In this document: in pieces, positions 43,060 to 52,352 of the stretch
Position numbering within the stretch: the first letter of the stretch is position 1
How the letters are laid out: every line of letters starts with the position of its first letter
Assembly: GCA_016712865.1 (NCBI GenBank)
Contig: JADJQH010000001.1
Span: 248,001 to 312,000, forward strand
Length of the DNA stretch: 64,000 bases
Direction: 5' to 3'
Origin: Dokdonella sp.
GTDB lineage: Bacteria > Pseudomonadota > Gammaproteobacteria > Xanthomonadales > Rhodanobacteraceae
Program-made: the position numbers and the translations under genes
The notes under the pieces: generated by a model
Database searches by the model: none
What the model saw: the letters and a program-made list of their open reading frames with translations, nothing else
Told to the model about the DNA's origin: nothing

Positions 43060-45258
43060 TCATGGGCTGCCACCCACAGGAACCTGCACCTCGACAGGCA
43101 AGGTCTGGAGGACCGGGAATTCCGTCTGGATCCGCGTCATGAGATCGACGACCCCTGGGGCCTGCAGCGTCACGATCAGCGCGTAGGGCATAGGCACGGC
43201 GTCTTCCGTGCGGACCGCTTCACTCTCGTCGCGCACCTGGTAGTTGATGTGGAAGTAGGGCGATTCCAGCTCGTCGGCATTGACCGTGCAAGAGTTGTTC
43301 AACACGGTGTCCCAGCGCATGGCGTCGCGACGCAGTTCTTCTTCGGACTTGTACATGCCGGTGCCGAACAGGGGCAGGCTGTTGCCCGGCGCCTTGTAGC
43401 AGCGCACCCACAGTCCCGCCCGCGTGTAATTGATTGCGTGGGCCGAATCGACCGGCGCGCGGTAACAGAACGTCGCGCCAATGCGCACCTTGGTGCCGGG
43501 AGGCAGACCTTTTGGCACGGGGATCAACGCCTTTTGCGGATGACCAGGACGCGTGATGCCCTGGTATACCACGCGCACGACATCGAGCGGTGTATACAAA
43601 ATCCCCTCCGGATCGAGAGGAATTCGCCCCCAGCCCACATCCGCTCGCTTGTGACTGCGCCGGTACTCGGCCGCGTTGATCAGCAGGGCCTGCAGCGTGA
43701 TCGGGGCAAAGCGCGACTGACTGAGAACGTCGATTCCCACCGCAGTGCGCAGGGCCAAGGGGCTCGCAAAGCTGGTGCCACCCACGGCAACGACGCCACC
43801 GGCCAACGGGCTGTACACCGGCAAGGGCTCCCCGTTGGATCCTCCGAAGGCAACCACATCAGGTTTCACAAAGCCCGGACTGCGCCCGGGTCCGGTGGCG
43901 CTGTACGGGGCGCGATTCCATTTCTTTCGGCGGGTGTCAGCTGCGCCGATCGCAAACACGTTCACGGCGTCTCCCGGGGGCTGGATGCGGCCGAGCTCTC
44001 CGCCCAGCGCACCGTTGTTACCGATGGCCGCCGTACACAACGTGCTCCCATCAGCGAGTTCGGTGTCCAGTCGCGAAGTCCACTCGTGGATGTCGTCATC
44101 AAAGAAGGTAGCCACAGGGCCGAGGCTGATGTTGGCGAAGCGGTAGGGGCGACCCGCGGTGCGGGCACTGCGCAAGGCAGTGACGATGCGATCGAGCACG
44201 TCGAGGGCCTGCTCCGGGCTGTCCGTCGTGGGCAGCACGCGATGGTGCTCGACCGCCCACGGTGGCGTGGGCAATATCCCTTGCTTTGGGTCGACCGGAC
44301 CAAACAGCAGCGCGGAGGTGACGTTGACTCCATGGGTCAGGTCGCCGACGGCGGCCGGTGGCAAACCTGAAGCGGCCAGTTCGACCACGTGACTACCAAA
44401 CGCTTGCGCGGTACCGCCGTCGAACACCGCCACGCGCGGCCCGTGCGGGGTCGGCATCGGCGCCGGCAAGCTCAACTTGGGATACGAACGGCCCAAGGCT
44501 GCCGTTAGATCGAGTTCCTCGCGCAGGCGCGGCATCGAGCGCACCAGCCGGATGCGTTCGAAACGAGCGAGCTCCGGCACCTGCGCTGCGGGCAAGTGCA
44601 CGGCCACGAAGGCCAGCCCGGGGACGAAGCGGAAGCCCCTCAGACTGATTTCACCGCCGAGCTGCAGCACCAGCGTCTGGAACGCGGCGAGGATGTCGGC
44701 GTCGTTTTCTCCTGCGTGCAAGGTGACGTGCACGAAATTCGGCCATGGAGTTTCGGTGTCCAGCCGCAGCTTGGCGTTGCTTGCATAGGCGTGAATCGAC
44801 TCGATGTGGGTGAACTCTTCCTGGCGGCCTTTACCGATCGCCGGATCCTGGAGGTAGCGATCCATCACCTCAAACTCCTCTGGCGTTCCTGCCACCAGAA
44901 TTTCGGCGGTGTCCTGCGCCCCCGGCTTGCCACCTTGGCTGATCCGTGGCGTGACGCGGGTCGTTCGCGAACCCAGGATGGTCAAACCCGCGTCGCGGAG
45001 GATGTGGGCGGGGAAGTGGGTTTTCGCAAGAAAGGTGGGATGAAGGGTTAGTTGCGCCGTAATCTCACCACGGGGGGAAAATCTACGGGACACTGCTCGC
45101 GCCGCGCCGGCGACGGCGGCCAACTGAGGATGCAATGTCTCGCGCGCATCTGCGATTGAGTAGGGGTGCCACTTCGGTCCGCCCCCCTGGGGCCACGACA
45201 AGGAACCGATGAGTTCTTGCCCGTTGGCTATCAGCACGTTCCGAGGGGTTGCGGCCAT
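43060..45258 (-). CDS. Subtilisin-like (S8) serine protease
   Basis: A 732-residue protein without a signal peptide, so it is probably cytoplasmic. About 260 N-terminal residues of unassigned fold precede an S8 domain with the catalytic triad Asp (RVAVFDGGTAQ), His (DLTHGVNVTSALL) and Ser (GGTSFASPLAL), plus the oxyanion Asn region (AAIGNNGALGG). About 170 residues of beta-rich sequence follow. A well-spaced AGGAG marks the start. It lies 10 bp after the AAA+ gene; such AAA/S8 pairs recur in accessory regions and the ATPase probably controls the protease. Confidence 0.9.
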   Translation of the reverse strand: MAATPRNVLIANGQELIGSLSWPQGGGPKWHPYSIADARETLHPQLAAVAGAARAVSRRFSPRGEITAQLTLHPTFLAKTHFPAHILRDAGLTILGSRTTRVTPRISQGGKPGAQDTAEILVAGTPEEFEVMDRYLQDPAIGKGRQEEFTHIESIHAYASNAKLRLDTETPWPNFVHVTLHAGENDADILAAFQTLVLQLGGEISLRGFRFVPGLAFVAVHLPAAQVPELARFERIRLVRSMPRLREELDLTAALGRSYPKLSLPAPMPTPHGPRVAVFDGGTAQAFGSHVVELAASGLPPAAVGDLTHGVNVTSALLFGPVDPKQGILPTPPWAVEHHRVLPTTDSPEQALDVLDRIVTALRSARTAGRPYRFANISLGPVATFFDDDIHEWTSRLDTELADGSTLCTAAIGNNGALGGELGRIQPPGDAVNVFAIGAADTRRKKWNRAPYSATGPGRSPGFVKPDVVAFGGSNGEPLPVYSPLAGGVVAVGGTSFASPLALRTAVGIDVLSQSRFAPITLQALLINAAEYRRSHKRADVGWGRIPLDPEGILYTPLDVVRVVYQGITRPGHPQKALIPVPKGLPPGTKVRIGATFCYRAPVDSAHAINYTRAGLWVRCYKAPGNSLPLFGTGMYKSEEELRRDAMRWDTVLNNSCTVNADELESPYFHINYQVRDESEAVRTEDAVPMPYALIVTLQAPGVVDLMTRIQTEFPVLQTLPVEVQVPVGGSP

Positions 45259-45268
45259 GCGAATTCTC

Positions 45269-46360
45269 CTACTTGTGCAGCCAGCGTGAGACGGTGGCGG
45301 CGCTCACGCCAACATGCTTAGCGATTGCGCGTGTAGACAAGCCATCGGCATGTAGGCGTTTGACCAGCAGCCATCGCTCACTTTCGGCTGGATCGGTCGC
45401 ACTAGGCAGTGCCAATCGAATCAATACGTCGTCCAGCTCGCCGCCGTTGATGGCGATTTCGCGCCGCGCCCGGGTCACCAGCCGACTCGCGTCTGAGAGC
45501 GGCTTTCCGGCGAATGCCGGCGCGATCTGCCGGGAGACTGCGTGGCCGGCCCCCAAGTTGGAAAGCAAAGCCTCAACCTGACGGGTCGTGCTGTCGGGGA
45601 AGCGCAGCCAGATATCAAAACGGCGAAAGACGGCGCGATCTAGCAGTTCCTCGTGATTGGTGGCCGCCACAAGCAACGATGTCCCTGGCCATTCGTCGAT
45701 GGCTTGCAGCAGCACGTTGACGACGCGCTTGAGCTCGCCAACGTCTTGGCCGTCGTCCCGTCGCTTGGCCAAGGCGTCGAATTCATCTAACAACAAGACG
45801 CACGGCTGAACCTTGGCATGAACCAGCACGCGGGTGAGGTTGGTGCCGGTCTTGCCAAGCAGACTGTTGACGGCGGCCGCAAGGTTGAGCGTGATCAAGG
45901 GGAAGTTCAGCTGTTCGGCAAGATAGGTCGCGGCGAGGGTTTTGCCGACGCCAGGTGGTCCGGATAGCAAGACGGTGCGAGAGGGCGACAGGCCCGCTTC
46001 ACGCAGACGATCGGCATGCCGCCATTCATTCACCAGGCCGCCCAGGATTTCGTCGACCTTTGGAGGCCACACGGGCTCGTGCTCAAGAAAGGCGGGAAAC
46101 TGTATTGAGGTCAAGGCGAGGTTGCTGTCGGAGTCGACGGGGCTGACCAATGCTTGCTGAGCCGCGCCGTCGCGTGCGAGCGTCAGGCGAGAACTGTTTG
46201 CCTCGGTTAGCGCTCTAGCTAGCAAAGGTGTCAAGGCAGACTTCTCTCGCCGCAAGCGGGCAATCAATCGGCTCAAGCGCAACTGGAACGCAGCAGCGTT
46301 GCCGGCGCAACCCTCCCGGACAAGCGCCAACCATTCGGCCTCGGAAGATGGTATCGACAT
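45269..46360 (-). CDS. AAA+ ATPase with C-terminal HTH, partner of the S8 protease
   Basis: A 363-residue ATPase. After a helical N-terminus come Walker A (LLSGPPGVGKTLAATYLAE), Walker B (CVLLLDEFDALAKRRDD), sensor 1 (LLVAATNHEELLDRAVFRRFD, with the Arg finger), a lid domain, and a final HTH (LSTRAIAKHVGVSAATVSRWLHK). It belongs to the classical FtsH/katanin-like AAA group by pattern. The start at 46360 is preferred because AAGG lies 5 bases before it; an ATG 18 bp upstream is also open. The HTH could bind the direct repeat just upstream of the gene. Confidence 0.87.
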   Translation of the reverse strand: MSIPSSEAEWLALVREGCAGNAAAFQLRLSRLIARLRREKSALTPLLARALTEANSSRLTLARDGAAQQALVSPVDSDSNLALTSIQFPAFLEHEPVWPPKVDEILGGLVNEWRHADRLREAGLSPSRTVLLSGPPGVGKTLAATYLAEQLNFPLITLNLAAAVNSLLGKTGTNLTRVLVHAKVQPCVLLLDEFDALAKRRDDGQDVGELKRVVNVLLQAIDEWPGTSLLVAATNHEELLDRAVFRRFDIWLRFPDSTTRQVEALLSNLGAGHAVSRQIAPAFAGKPLSDASRLVTRARREIAINGGELDDVLIRLALPSATDPAESERWLLVKRLHADGLSTRAIAKHVGVSAATVSRWLHK

Positions 46361-46380
46361 GGGAGCCTTCTGTTTCATGT

Positions 46381-46396
46381 GTTGCACAGTGTTGCA
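46381..46396. repeat. Short direct repeat upstream of the AAA+ gene
   Basis: GTTGCA occurs twice at a 10-bp interval, that is one helical turn, 20 to 36 bp before the AAA+ start. It is a possible operator, perhaps for the ATPase's own C-terminal HTH. Small size keeps confidence low. Confidence 0.3.
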
Positions 46397-46441
46397 TGTC
46401 ATTATGAAACAGCGCAAGAGCCCCTCGAGGTGCCTACCGGG

Positions 46442-47524
46442 CTAGGGTTCGAGCAAGCGCGCCGCTGGGTTGTCTGCTGCTCCACCGGTTTGAAAATACC
46501 CAATCACACTCGAAACGGCCCGATGTTCCGTCATAGCCATCACCGCGCCCAATGCAATGCCTTGCCGCCCGGCCTCGGTCACAAACCCCGACCGAAGACT
46601 GTGTCCCGCAAAGTCACCCTCCAAACCGGCGAGTCGCGCACGCCGCTGGACGATTTCGCCAACGGCGGCCGGTGAGAGAGAAGGGCCAACGCGAGTCTTC
46701 CAGAGCCGCCGAAATATCGCCCCCTCAGTGATCGCGGCCCGTTCCAGCCAGGCGGCAAGTGCATGCGCACTACGATCAAGAATGGGCTTGTCGGGCGTCG
46801 ACGCCGATGTTGGCCCGGCCTGCTGTGTCTTGCTGTGTTCAAGTCGGAAGATGAACGAATCTAGCCCAGTGCGTCGCAGATCGTGCATTTGCGCCGCCGC
46901 AATCTCGCTGCGCCGGCGGCCGCCACTGGCAAACCCAAAATGGAGCAAGGCGCAATCGCGGAGGCCTTCAAGAGATTCATCGCACGTGGCCAGCATCGCT
47001 TCGAGTTCGGTCTTGGTGATCGCGGTTTTCTTGGCCGGCCGCTCACCGCGCTTGACGGCGGCTCGTCGGGCGCGGCTCAGCACCGTGCGTACTGCTGGCT
47101 GTTCGCACGGATTGGCTAGGCGCTTGAGTTTGTGGGCCGTCGACAGCACCGCCACGCGATGGACCACGCTGGTCAGCTTCCAAGGGCCGACCTTTACCTT
47201 CAGGCCGGCGGTGACCAGGGCCCGATCGATTTCGGATGGCAGCTCCCACGTCAAACCGGTTTTGCCGCGGCGAGCGACGTGATCGACGACAAATTGGATG
47301 ACGATCGCCTCGTCGAGGGGCAGGGCGAGTTCGACGCCATAGCGGGCGCGGTGCCAGCCGGCCCAGTAGCGCAAGGCGGTGGCGTAACTCCGCGTCGTAT
47401 TGGCGGCTGCGGCTTCGGCGAGCAGCTCACGCACCGCCTCGGCGGCACTGGCAGCCAGTTGTGCCGGCAGGATCATCGCGTGGCTCGGCGAAGCGAGGGC
47501 AGGGATGCGCTTTTTCTGTTTCAT
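46442..47524 (-). CDS. TnpS-like tyrosine recombinase (cointegrate resolution)
   Basis: A 360-residue tyrosine recombinase with an N-terminal SAM-like core-binding domain (ANTTRSYATALRYWAGWHR) and the catalytic set Arg (GGRRRSEIAAAQ), HxxR (HSLRSGF), His (EHRAVSSV) and Tyr (VIGYFQTGG). It is divergent from a KfrA-like coiled-coil gene across 102 bp with a palindrome. This is the tnpS/tnpT arrangement of Tn4651/Tn5041-type Tn3-family transposons, in which the two resolve cointegrates at the site between them. The start at 47524 gives normal family length. Confidence 0.8.
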   Translation of the reverse strand: MKQKKRIPALASPSHAMILPAQLAASAAEAVRELLAEAAAANTTRSYATALRYWAGWHRARYGVELALPLDEAIVIQFVVDHVARRGKTGLTWELPSEIDRALVTAGLKVKVGPWKLTSVVHRVAVLSTAHKLKRLANPCEQPAVRTVLSRARRAAVKRGERPAKKTAITKTELEAMLATCDESLEGLRDCALLHFGFASGGRRRSEIAAAQMHDLRRTGLDSFIFRLEHSKTQQAGPTSASTPDKPILDRSAHALAAWLERAAITEGAIFRRLWKTRVGPSLSPAAVGEIVQRRARLAGLEGDFAGHSLRSGFVTEAGRQGIALGAVMAMTEHRAVSSVIGYFQTGGAADNPAARLLEP

Positions 47525-47561
47525 AATATGTAGTCTATAATATGACATAGGCGGCGTACCA

Positions 47562-47582
47562 GCGATAATCATCCCTTATCGC
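47562..47582. other. Palindrome between tnpS and tnpT, candidate resolution core
   Basis: GCGATAA (47562-47568), 7-bp centre, TTATCGC (47576-47582): a perfect inverted repeat of the size used by tyrosine recombinases as two binding arms around a crossover spacer. Nearby is a direct repeat of ATAATATG. The likely site of TnpS-mediated recombination. Confidence 0.7.
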
Positions 47583-47626
47583 GAGTACAGATTCCTCAGG
47601 GCAGGGCGGACACACAGGAGACCCCG

Positions 47627-48572
47627 ATGGCGCGTTCCGGCATCACCCAGGCGCAAGTCAATGAAGCCGCCGACGCACTGCTGCGCGCCGGCGAACGCCC
47701 TACGATCGAGCGCGTGCGCCAGGTCCTCGGCACCGGGTCACCCAACACGGTCGTGCGCCTATTGGAAGTCTGGTGGAGTGAGTTGGGGCAAAGACTGCTG
47801 GAGCATGAGGCCAAGTTAGCGCTGCCGGATGCCCCTGATTCCGTCGTTACCGCTGCCTCGCAGCTCTGGCTCACCGCCCTTGATGCGGCAAAAACTATCG
47901 CTTTGAGCGCCCTGGAAGGGGAGCGGGAGCAACTAGCCGCCGAGCGGCAAGCGCACATTGAAAGCGCACAGATCCTCGAAGCGGAATCCACTCACGCGCG
48001 GGAGCAGGCCGAGCTCGCTACGGCCGCACGCTCTCAGGCTGAGACGCGGTTCGCGGATCTTGAACGCCTCGCCGCGACACAGTCGGCCCAACTGCTGGAC
48101 CTCCAGGCGCAGCGGGACGCCGTTCAATCGGATCGCGACGCCCTGACGTCTCGAGTAAGCGAACTTCAAGGAACAATTGAACAGATCCGAACGGATGCAA
48201 CAGCGGAACGGCACGCTTTGGAAACCCAGGCGCGGCTCAATGAAGACCGCTGGATGCAGGAAGTGGATCGCGGTCGCCAGGAAGTCGCGCTACTGCAGAA
48301 AACGCTCTCACGCCGGGAGTCAATCCCGGCACCCGCGGTTGAATCGACCGACGAAGATCGAAAACTTCGCTTCGTGCCCAAGGGCCTTGCAACCTTGCAA
48401 ACGCTTGGGTATCACAGTCGAAGAGCTTGCCGCTTTGCTAGGTGTGAGTCCTCAGAGCATCTATAACTGGCAGACGGGGAAATCCGTTCCCAGACGAGCG
48501 CAGCTTGAGAAACTGGCGTCCATTCGTGGCATGGGTAAGCGTGAAGCGGAAGCTCTCCTCGCGAGCAACTGA
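47627..48572 (+). pseudogene. TnpT-like KfrA_N coiled-coil DNA-binding protein, frameshifted
   Basis: The N-terminus is a KfrA-type DNA-binding domain (ITQAQVNEAADALLRAGERP, then VRQVLGTGSPNTVVRLLEVWW), followed by a coiled coil of about 170 residues rich in E, A, Q and R. The expected C-terminal HTH (RLGITVEELAALLGVSPQSIYNW) lies in another frame, reached by a shift at about 48400 (gcaacc-ttgcaaacgc), so the first frame ends at 48466 with an unrelated tail. TnpT stimulates TnpS at the resolution site. An AGGAG site precedes the ATG. Confidence 0.75.
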
Positions 48573-49037
48573 GCCGGAGTGGTCGATCCTTGCTTCTCAC
48601 CGTCGTCCTTGGCCCTAAGTTTTCCACGTTGCGCCATTCGTGGACCGTTGTATGTGGCGTCCGCGACAACTGGCGCGCCTATTTTGGCGTCAAATGCTCT
48701 GAACCATAGCGTTGTTGGCCCGCAACGACTGACGGGGAGCAGCTATCAGAGCGACATCGGCTGCGCCGAGCGTACGAGTCGGAGGCGGTTTTGTTGGCGG
48801 ATATATGAATCGGGGCGGTTTATCCGTCGATCTCTGAATCTGGGGAGTTTGTTGGAGGTATCCGGATGGGTTGTCTAGCCATGCGGGGGTGGTTCGTGGT
48901 CGTCAGACATCAGTTCGAGGCGCTGCCAAACTCGCGGGTGTTGGCGGCCTTGCGCATCTGCCGAGGCCCGAAAGCGTACCACAATGCATATTATGTTAAA
49001 TACAAGAGACGGCATAACCTAGGATTGCCGCAGGAAA
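48573..49037. other. Region without a recognisable gene
   Basis: 465 bp after tnpT hold only short, unconvincing frames and no clear inverted repeat of a Tn3-type end. It could be decayed transposon sequence. Confidence 0.5.
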
Positions 49038-49313
49038 TCAGACCCTTTTGTTCCCAACGCAGCGCACCGGCCGGCCGTTTCGGGTTATCTGCTCATAGGT
49101 TGGGACGCCATCCTGGACTCGCATTCGAACCACCAGGCCCGAAATGCAGCGTTGATCCGGGCCAAGCTTCGATGCGGCGAATTCCTTCACCATCTGGTTG
49201 ATTTCTGCTCGGGCACGGTGCTCCTTGATCTCCGGCACGACAACAAACGCGACGATAATCGCGACAGCAACTGCGGTGATCGCACCTGCGATCTTCGACT
49301 CTGCACTAGCCAT
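49038..49313 (-). CDS. Small membrane-anchored protein of unknown function
   Basis: A 91-residue protein with one N-terminal membrane helix (AGAITAVAVAIIVAFVVVPEI), then a charged helix (HRARAEINQMVKEFAASKLG) and a short domain with two Cys (DQRCISGLVV, RPVRCVGNKRV) that could form a disulfide in the periplasm. The pilin-like or pseudopilin-like layout is only superficial. No near neighbour shares its strand, so it stands alone. Confidence 0.55.
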   Translation of the reverse strand: MASAESKIAGAITAVAVAIIVAFVVVPEIKEHRARAEINQMVKEFAASKLGPDQRCISGLVVRMRVQDGVPTYEQITRNGRPVRCVGNKRV

Positions 49314-49441
49314 GAATTTCTGGTTCCTGTATTTACCCCAGTCTAGCTGCTGACCTGGATGAATGGTGCACCGCCATCGTTCGGCAGCAAAAAGCGCAGA
49401 CAGAACCGCTAGCTAATCAACACCCGACTCCGTCAGCATTC

Positions 49442-50897
49442 ATGGATCAACCTTCGACATTCGACCCCGCGAGTCTTGAACTCTCCCTCGATGAAATGAG
49501 AACGATGACGCACGCTGTCTTCGCTCATGTGTTGAGGCATCACGCCGGCTTGTCGTCCATGCCAAGCTGCGGTGACCTGGAAGACATCGAGTCGCTATGC
49601 CGCTCCTTGCGCGAGCCGGTTCCCGAGCATGGCGAGTCCGTGGACAGTCTGTTGCAACTCCTGTTCGAGGACTGGATCCCACGATCATTCGGAACGCCAG
49701 GTCCCGGCTATCTCGCCTACATTCCCGGCGGTGGCGTGTTTCCTGCGGCATTGGCCGACTTCATCTCGGCAACAACCAACCGCTACACCGGAATCTGGCA
49801 GGCGGCCCCGGCGTTGGTGCAACTGGGAAGCCAATGCCCTGGACTGGTTGCGTGATGCCATGCAGTTTCCGCCCGAGGCGCGCGGCCTGTTCACTCCCGG
49901 TGGCTCGATGGCCATGTTCAATGCCATCGCCTGTGCACGGGAAAAGCTGCTGGGTACGGAAATCCGGACCGGCACGGTGTTTGTGTCATCGCAAGCCCAT
50001 CACAGCATCGCCAAGGCGGCGCGGCTGGCCGGCATAGCCCATGACCGCGTGCGAACCATCGACGTCGACGGCAACTACCGCATGCGAATCGATGCCTTGC
50101 AACATGCCATTGAACGGGACCGTGGCGATGGCCTGAAACCTTTCATGGTGTTTTCCACCGCGGGCACCACCAACACCGGTGCGGTCGATCCGTTGGATGC
50201 CATTGCCGATGTGGCGGCGCGTGAAGGACTCTGGCATCACGTCGACGGCGCCTATGGCGGTTGTTTCCACCTGGTGCCGGAATTGCGCCACCTGCTGGCC
50301 GGCTTGCCGCGTGCCGACTCGCTCACTCTTGACCCGCACAAGGGCCTGTTCCTGCCTTACGGCACCGGGGCGCTGCTCGTTCGCAACGGCGAAGACCTGC
50401 GCGCCCTGCACGCTTCCCATGCCGGCTATTTGCCGGACAACCAGCTCGAGTTCTACGACCCCGCGCAGTACGGACCGGATCTGTCGCGTGGATTTCCCGG
50501 CCTGCGCGTGTGGATGTGCCTCAAGATTTTCGGCGCGGCCCGCTATCGTGCCGCCATCGCGGAAAAGCGCGAACTGGCCGTATGGGCGGCGCAGCAGATT
50601 GCAGCGATCCCGGGCATCGTCATGGATGCCCTGCCCCAGCTTTCACTGTTTGCCTTTCACCTCGAAGGCAAGGGCCTCGACACTCTCGACGCACAGAATC
50701 AGGCAACACGAGAACTGATGGAGCGCGTCACCCGACGCGGCAAGGTGATGCTGACCGGCGCCCAGGTGGGCGAACGTTTTCTCGGCCGTGTGTGCGTGTT
50801 GAGTTTCCGCACCCGTCGCGCCGAGATGGAAACCTGCGTGCAGCATCTTGTCGAGGAGGCCGCTGCGCTGGTGGCGCAAGCTGCCGAACAGACTTGA
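49442..50897 (+). pseudogene. Group II PLP-dependent decarboxylase, frameshifted
   Basis: A composite of about 485 residues related to aromatic-L-amino-acid and glutamate-type decarboxylases. The first frame carries the start (PASLELSLDEMRTMTHAVFAH) to QAAPALVQL; an extra G in a GGG run near 49828 moves the frame, and the rest (EANALDWLRDAMQFP; FTPGGSMAMFNAI; HVDGAYGG; LTLDPHKGLFLPYGTG with the PLP lysine) continues in the next frame to VAQAAEQT. Only one base is wrong, so the break may be recent or a read error. No relation to the metal genes is apparent. Confidence 0.85.
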
Positions 50898-51110
50898 GCC
50901 GATGCGCTTTTGCGGCCCAGCCGGTTCGCGGACACAAGCACAATTGTTTGGTTTGGGAAAATCCACCAGCCGGTATCATGCTGCTTGATCGTTCCAAGAC
51001 ACAGATCAGAAGCGCGCAGATACATTTCGCTTGGATTGGTTCCGGATGATGTGATTTGTGGTGACAGCAATTTGTCAGTTCCCAGCGATGACATACCAGA
51101 CAGCCCAGCC

Positions 51111-51137
51111 GTCACCCCGGCGAAAGCCGGGGCCCAT
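51111..51137. repeat. REP-like hairpin in a 344-bp gene-free stretch
   Basis: CCCCGGC (51115-51121), GAAA loop, GCCGGGG (51126-51132) inside gtcac...cccatc. This is the short REP-type palindrome scattered through Xanthomonas-like chromosomes. The rest of the 50898-51241 stretch shows no gene. Confidence 0.7.
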
Positions 51138-51241
51138 CGTGATCTTCCAGCCGGTCAGAAAATCGAAATGGGTTCGGGGTTCAGCCGAGATACGTGTAAA
51201 AATGCCCCATAGAACTCAAATAGTTCTTTTGGAGCAATAAG

Positions 51242-51646
51242 TTAGCCGATATTTTCTGCCAGCCGACCGAGGGTCGGACACGCTTCACCAGTTGCCGCGC
51301 GACACTCTTCGATCAAGTGTTCCAAATCGGCTTCCAGTCGCCGCAACTCTTCCAGGCGCTGCCTGACCTCGGCCAATTTCCGCTCGGTCAGCTGCAGTGT
51401 CTGCTCGCAGGCGCGCCGGCCTTTGACTTCCAGCAAGCCCGCAATCTCGTCGAGTCGGAACCCCACCGCCTGGGCTCGGCGGATGAAATGAAGCCGGCCA
51501 ACATCGTCGGTGCCGTAGCGTCGTATGCTGCCCTGTGGGCGTTCGGGCTCCTGCAGCAGCCCCCGTCGCTGGTAGTAGCGAACGGTTTCGACATGCACAC
51601 CGGCGGCTGCGGCCAGTCGGCTGATCGTCATTGCATTGGCGGCCAT
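51242..51646 (-). CDS. merR: MerR, mercury-responsive transcription regulator (copy 2)
   Basis: A 134-residue MerR-family regulator closely related to copy 1 (MTISRLAAAAGVHVETVRYYQRRGLLQEP). Cysteines: RACEQ, then 35 residues later EEC, then GEAC eight residues on (nine in copy 1 and Tn501), so the third ligand is shifted by one position. Hg(II) sensing is still likely. Start at MAANAMT (51646) with GGAG from the operator arm upstream; the ATG at 51631 is also possible. Confidence 0.92.
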   Translation of the reverse strand: MAANAMTISRLAAAAGVHVETVRYYQRRGLLQEPERPQGSIRRYGTDDVGRLHFIRRAQAVGFRLDEIAGLLEVKGRRACEQTLQLTERKLAEVRQRLEELRRLEADLEHLIEECRAATGEACPTLGRLAENIG

Positions 51647-51650
51647 CGGC

Positions 51651-51681
51651 TTGACTCCGTACTTAGGTACGGAGATTACCA
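51651..51681 (+). promoter_or_regulatory. mer operator-promoter (copy 2)
   Basis: TTGACT (51651-51656), 19-bp spacer and TTACCA (51676-51681), with the perfect dyad CTCCGTAC-N4-GTACGGAG (51655-51674). The dyad arms are identical to copy 1, so each MerR can probably act at both promoters. Confidence 0.9.
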
Positions 51682-51688
51682 TGTCGCC

Positions 51689-52048
51689 ATGGCCTGGCAG
51701 CTCCCTTCCCGATCCTCCCTACCCGCCCTTCTGGGGGCTACCGCGGCAGCTATCGGTGCGTCTGTGTGTTGTGTGGTTCCCTTGGTGCTGGTCCTGATGG
51801 GCATCAGCGGAGCATGGATCGCCAACCTCACTGCCTTGGATGCATGGCGCCCTTGGTTCAGCGTGGTCACATTGGTGTGTCTGGGCTGGGCATTCTGGAC
51901 GCTGTATCGCCCGGCAGCACGATGCCAGGCAGACGGTTCTTGCGCCGACCCAGTGCAATTACGCCGACGCCGGCGCTGGTTATGGATTGCCACCGGCCTG
52001 ATCGCGTTGCTGCTGCTTTTCCCCTACTACATAAGCTGGTTCCTGTAA
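51689..52048 (+). CDS. merT: MerT mercuric transport protein (copy 2)
   Basis: A 119-residue three-helix inner-membrane Hg(II) importer. Cys-Cys pair in GASVCCVVPLVLVLMG; second pair in the cytoplasmic loop (RCQADGSCADP); ends FPYYISWFL. The ATG at 51689 follows the -10 box by 7 bp; the frame is open far upstream through the merR shadow, which is not used. The core from IGASVCC to DAWRPWFS is almost identical to copy 1, so the cassettes share a recent ancestor. Confidence 0.93.
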   Translation: MAWQLPSRSSLPALLGATAAAIGASVCCVVPLVLVLMGISGAWIANLTALDAWRPWFSVVTLVCLGWAFWTLYRPAARCQADGSCADPVQLRRRRRWLWIATGLIALLLLFPYYISWFL

Positions 52049-52058
52049 GGAGTTCCCG

Positions 52059-52352
52059 ATGCGCAAGATCCTCCTTGGTTTGATCCTCACAGCATCGATG
52101 GGGTTGGTCTTCGCAGCCACTCCCAAGCAGGTCACACTTCGTGTGGAAAATATGACCTGCCCGGCATGCAGTATCACGATCGAAAAAGCGTTGGATAAAG
52201 TCCCGGGCATAACGGCACGCCGTATTGACACCCAAACTGCCACCGTGACGGTGGCATTCGATGGCGAGCGCACCAATGCGGTCGCCATCGCGAAAGCCAT
52301 CACCGATGCCGGCTTTCCTGCCACCGCCAAGGCGAGCGCGAGTGGTGGCTGA
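52059..52352 (+). CDS. merP: MerP periplasmic mercury-binding protein (copy 2)
   Basis: A 97-residue protein with signal peptide (LLGLILTASMGLVFAATP) and a heavy-metal-associated domain with the site NMTCPACSITIEKAL. It picks up Hg(II) in the periplasm and passes it to MerT. It is intact, unlike copy 1, and gives the reference for reading the damage there. Overlaps the next gene. Confidence 0.95.
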   Translation: MRKILLGLILTASMGLVFAATPKQVTLRVENMTCPACSITIEKALDKVPGITARRIDTQTATVTVAFDGERTNAVAIAKAITDAGFPATAKASASGG

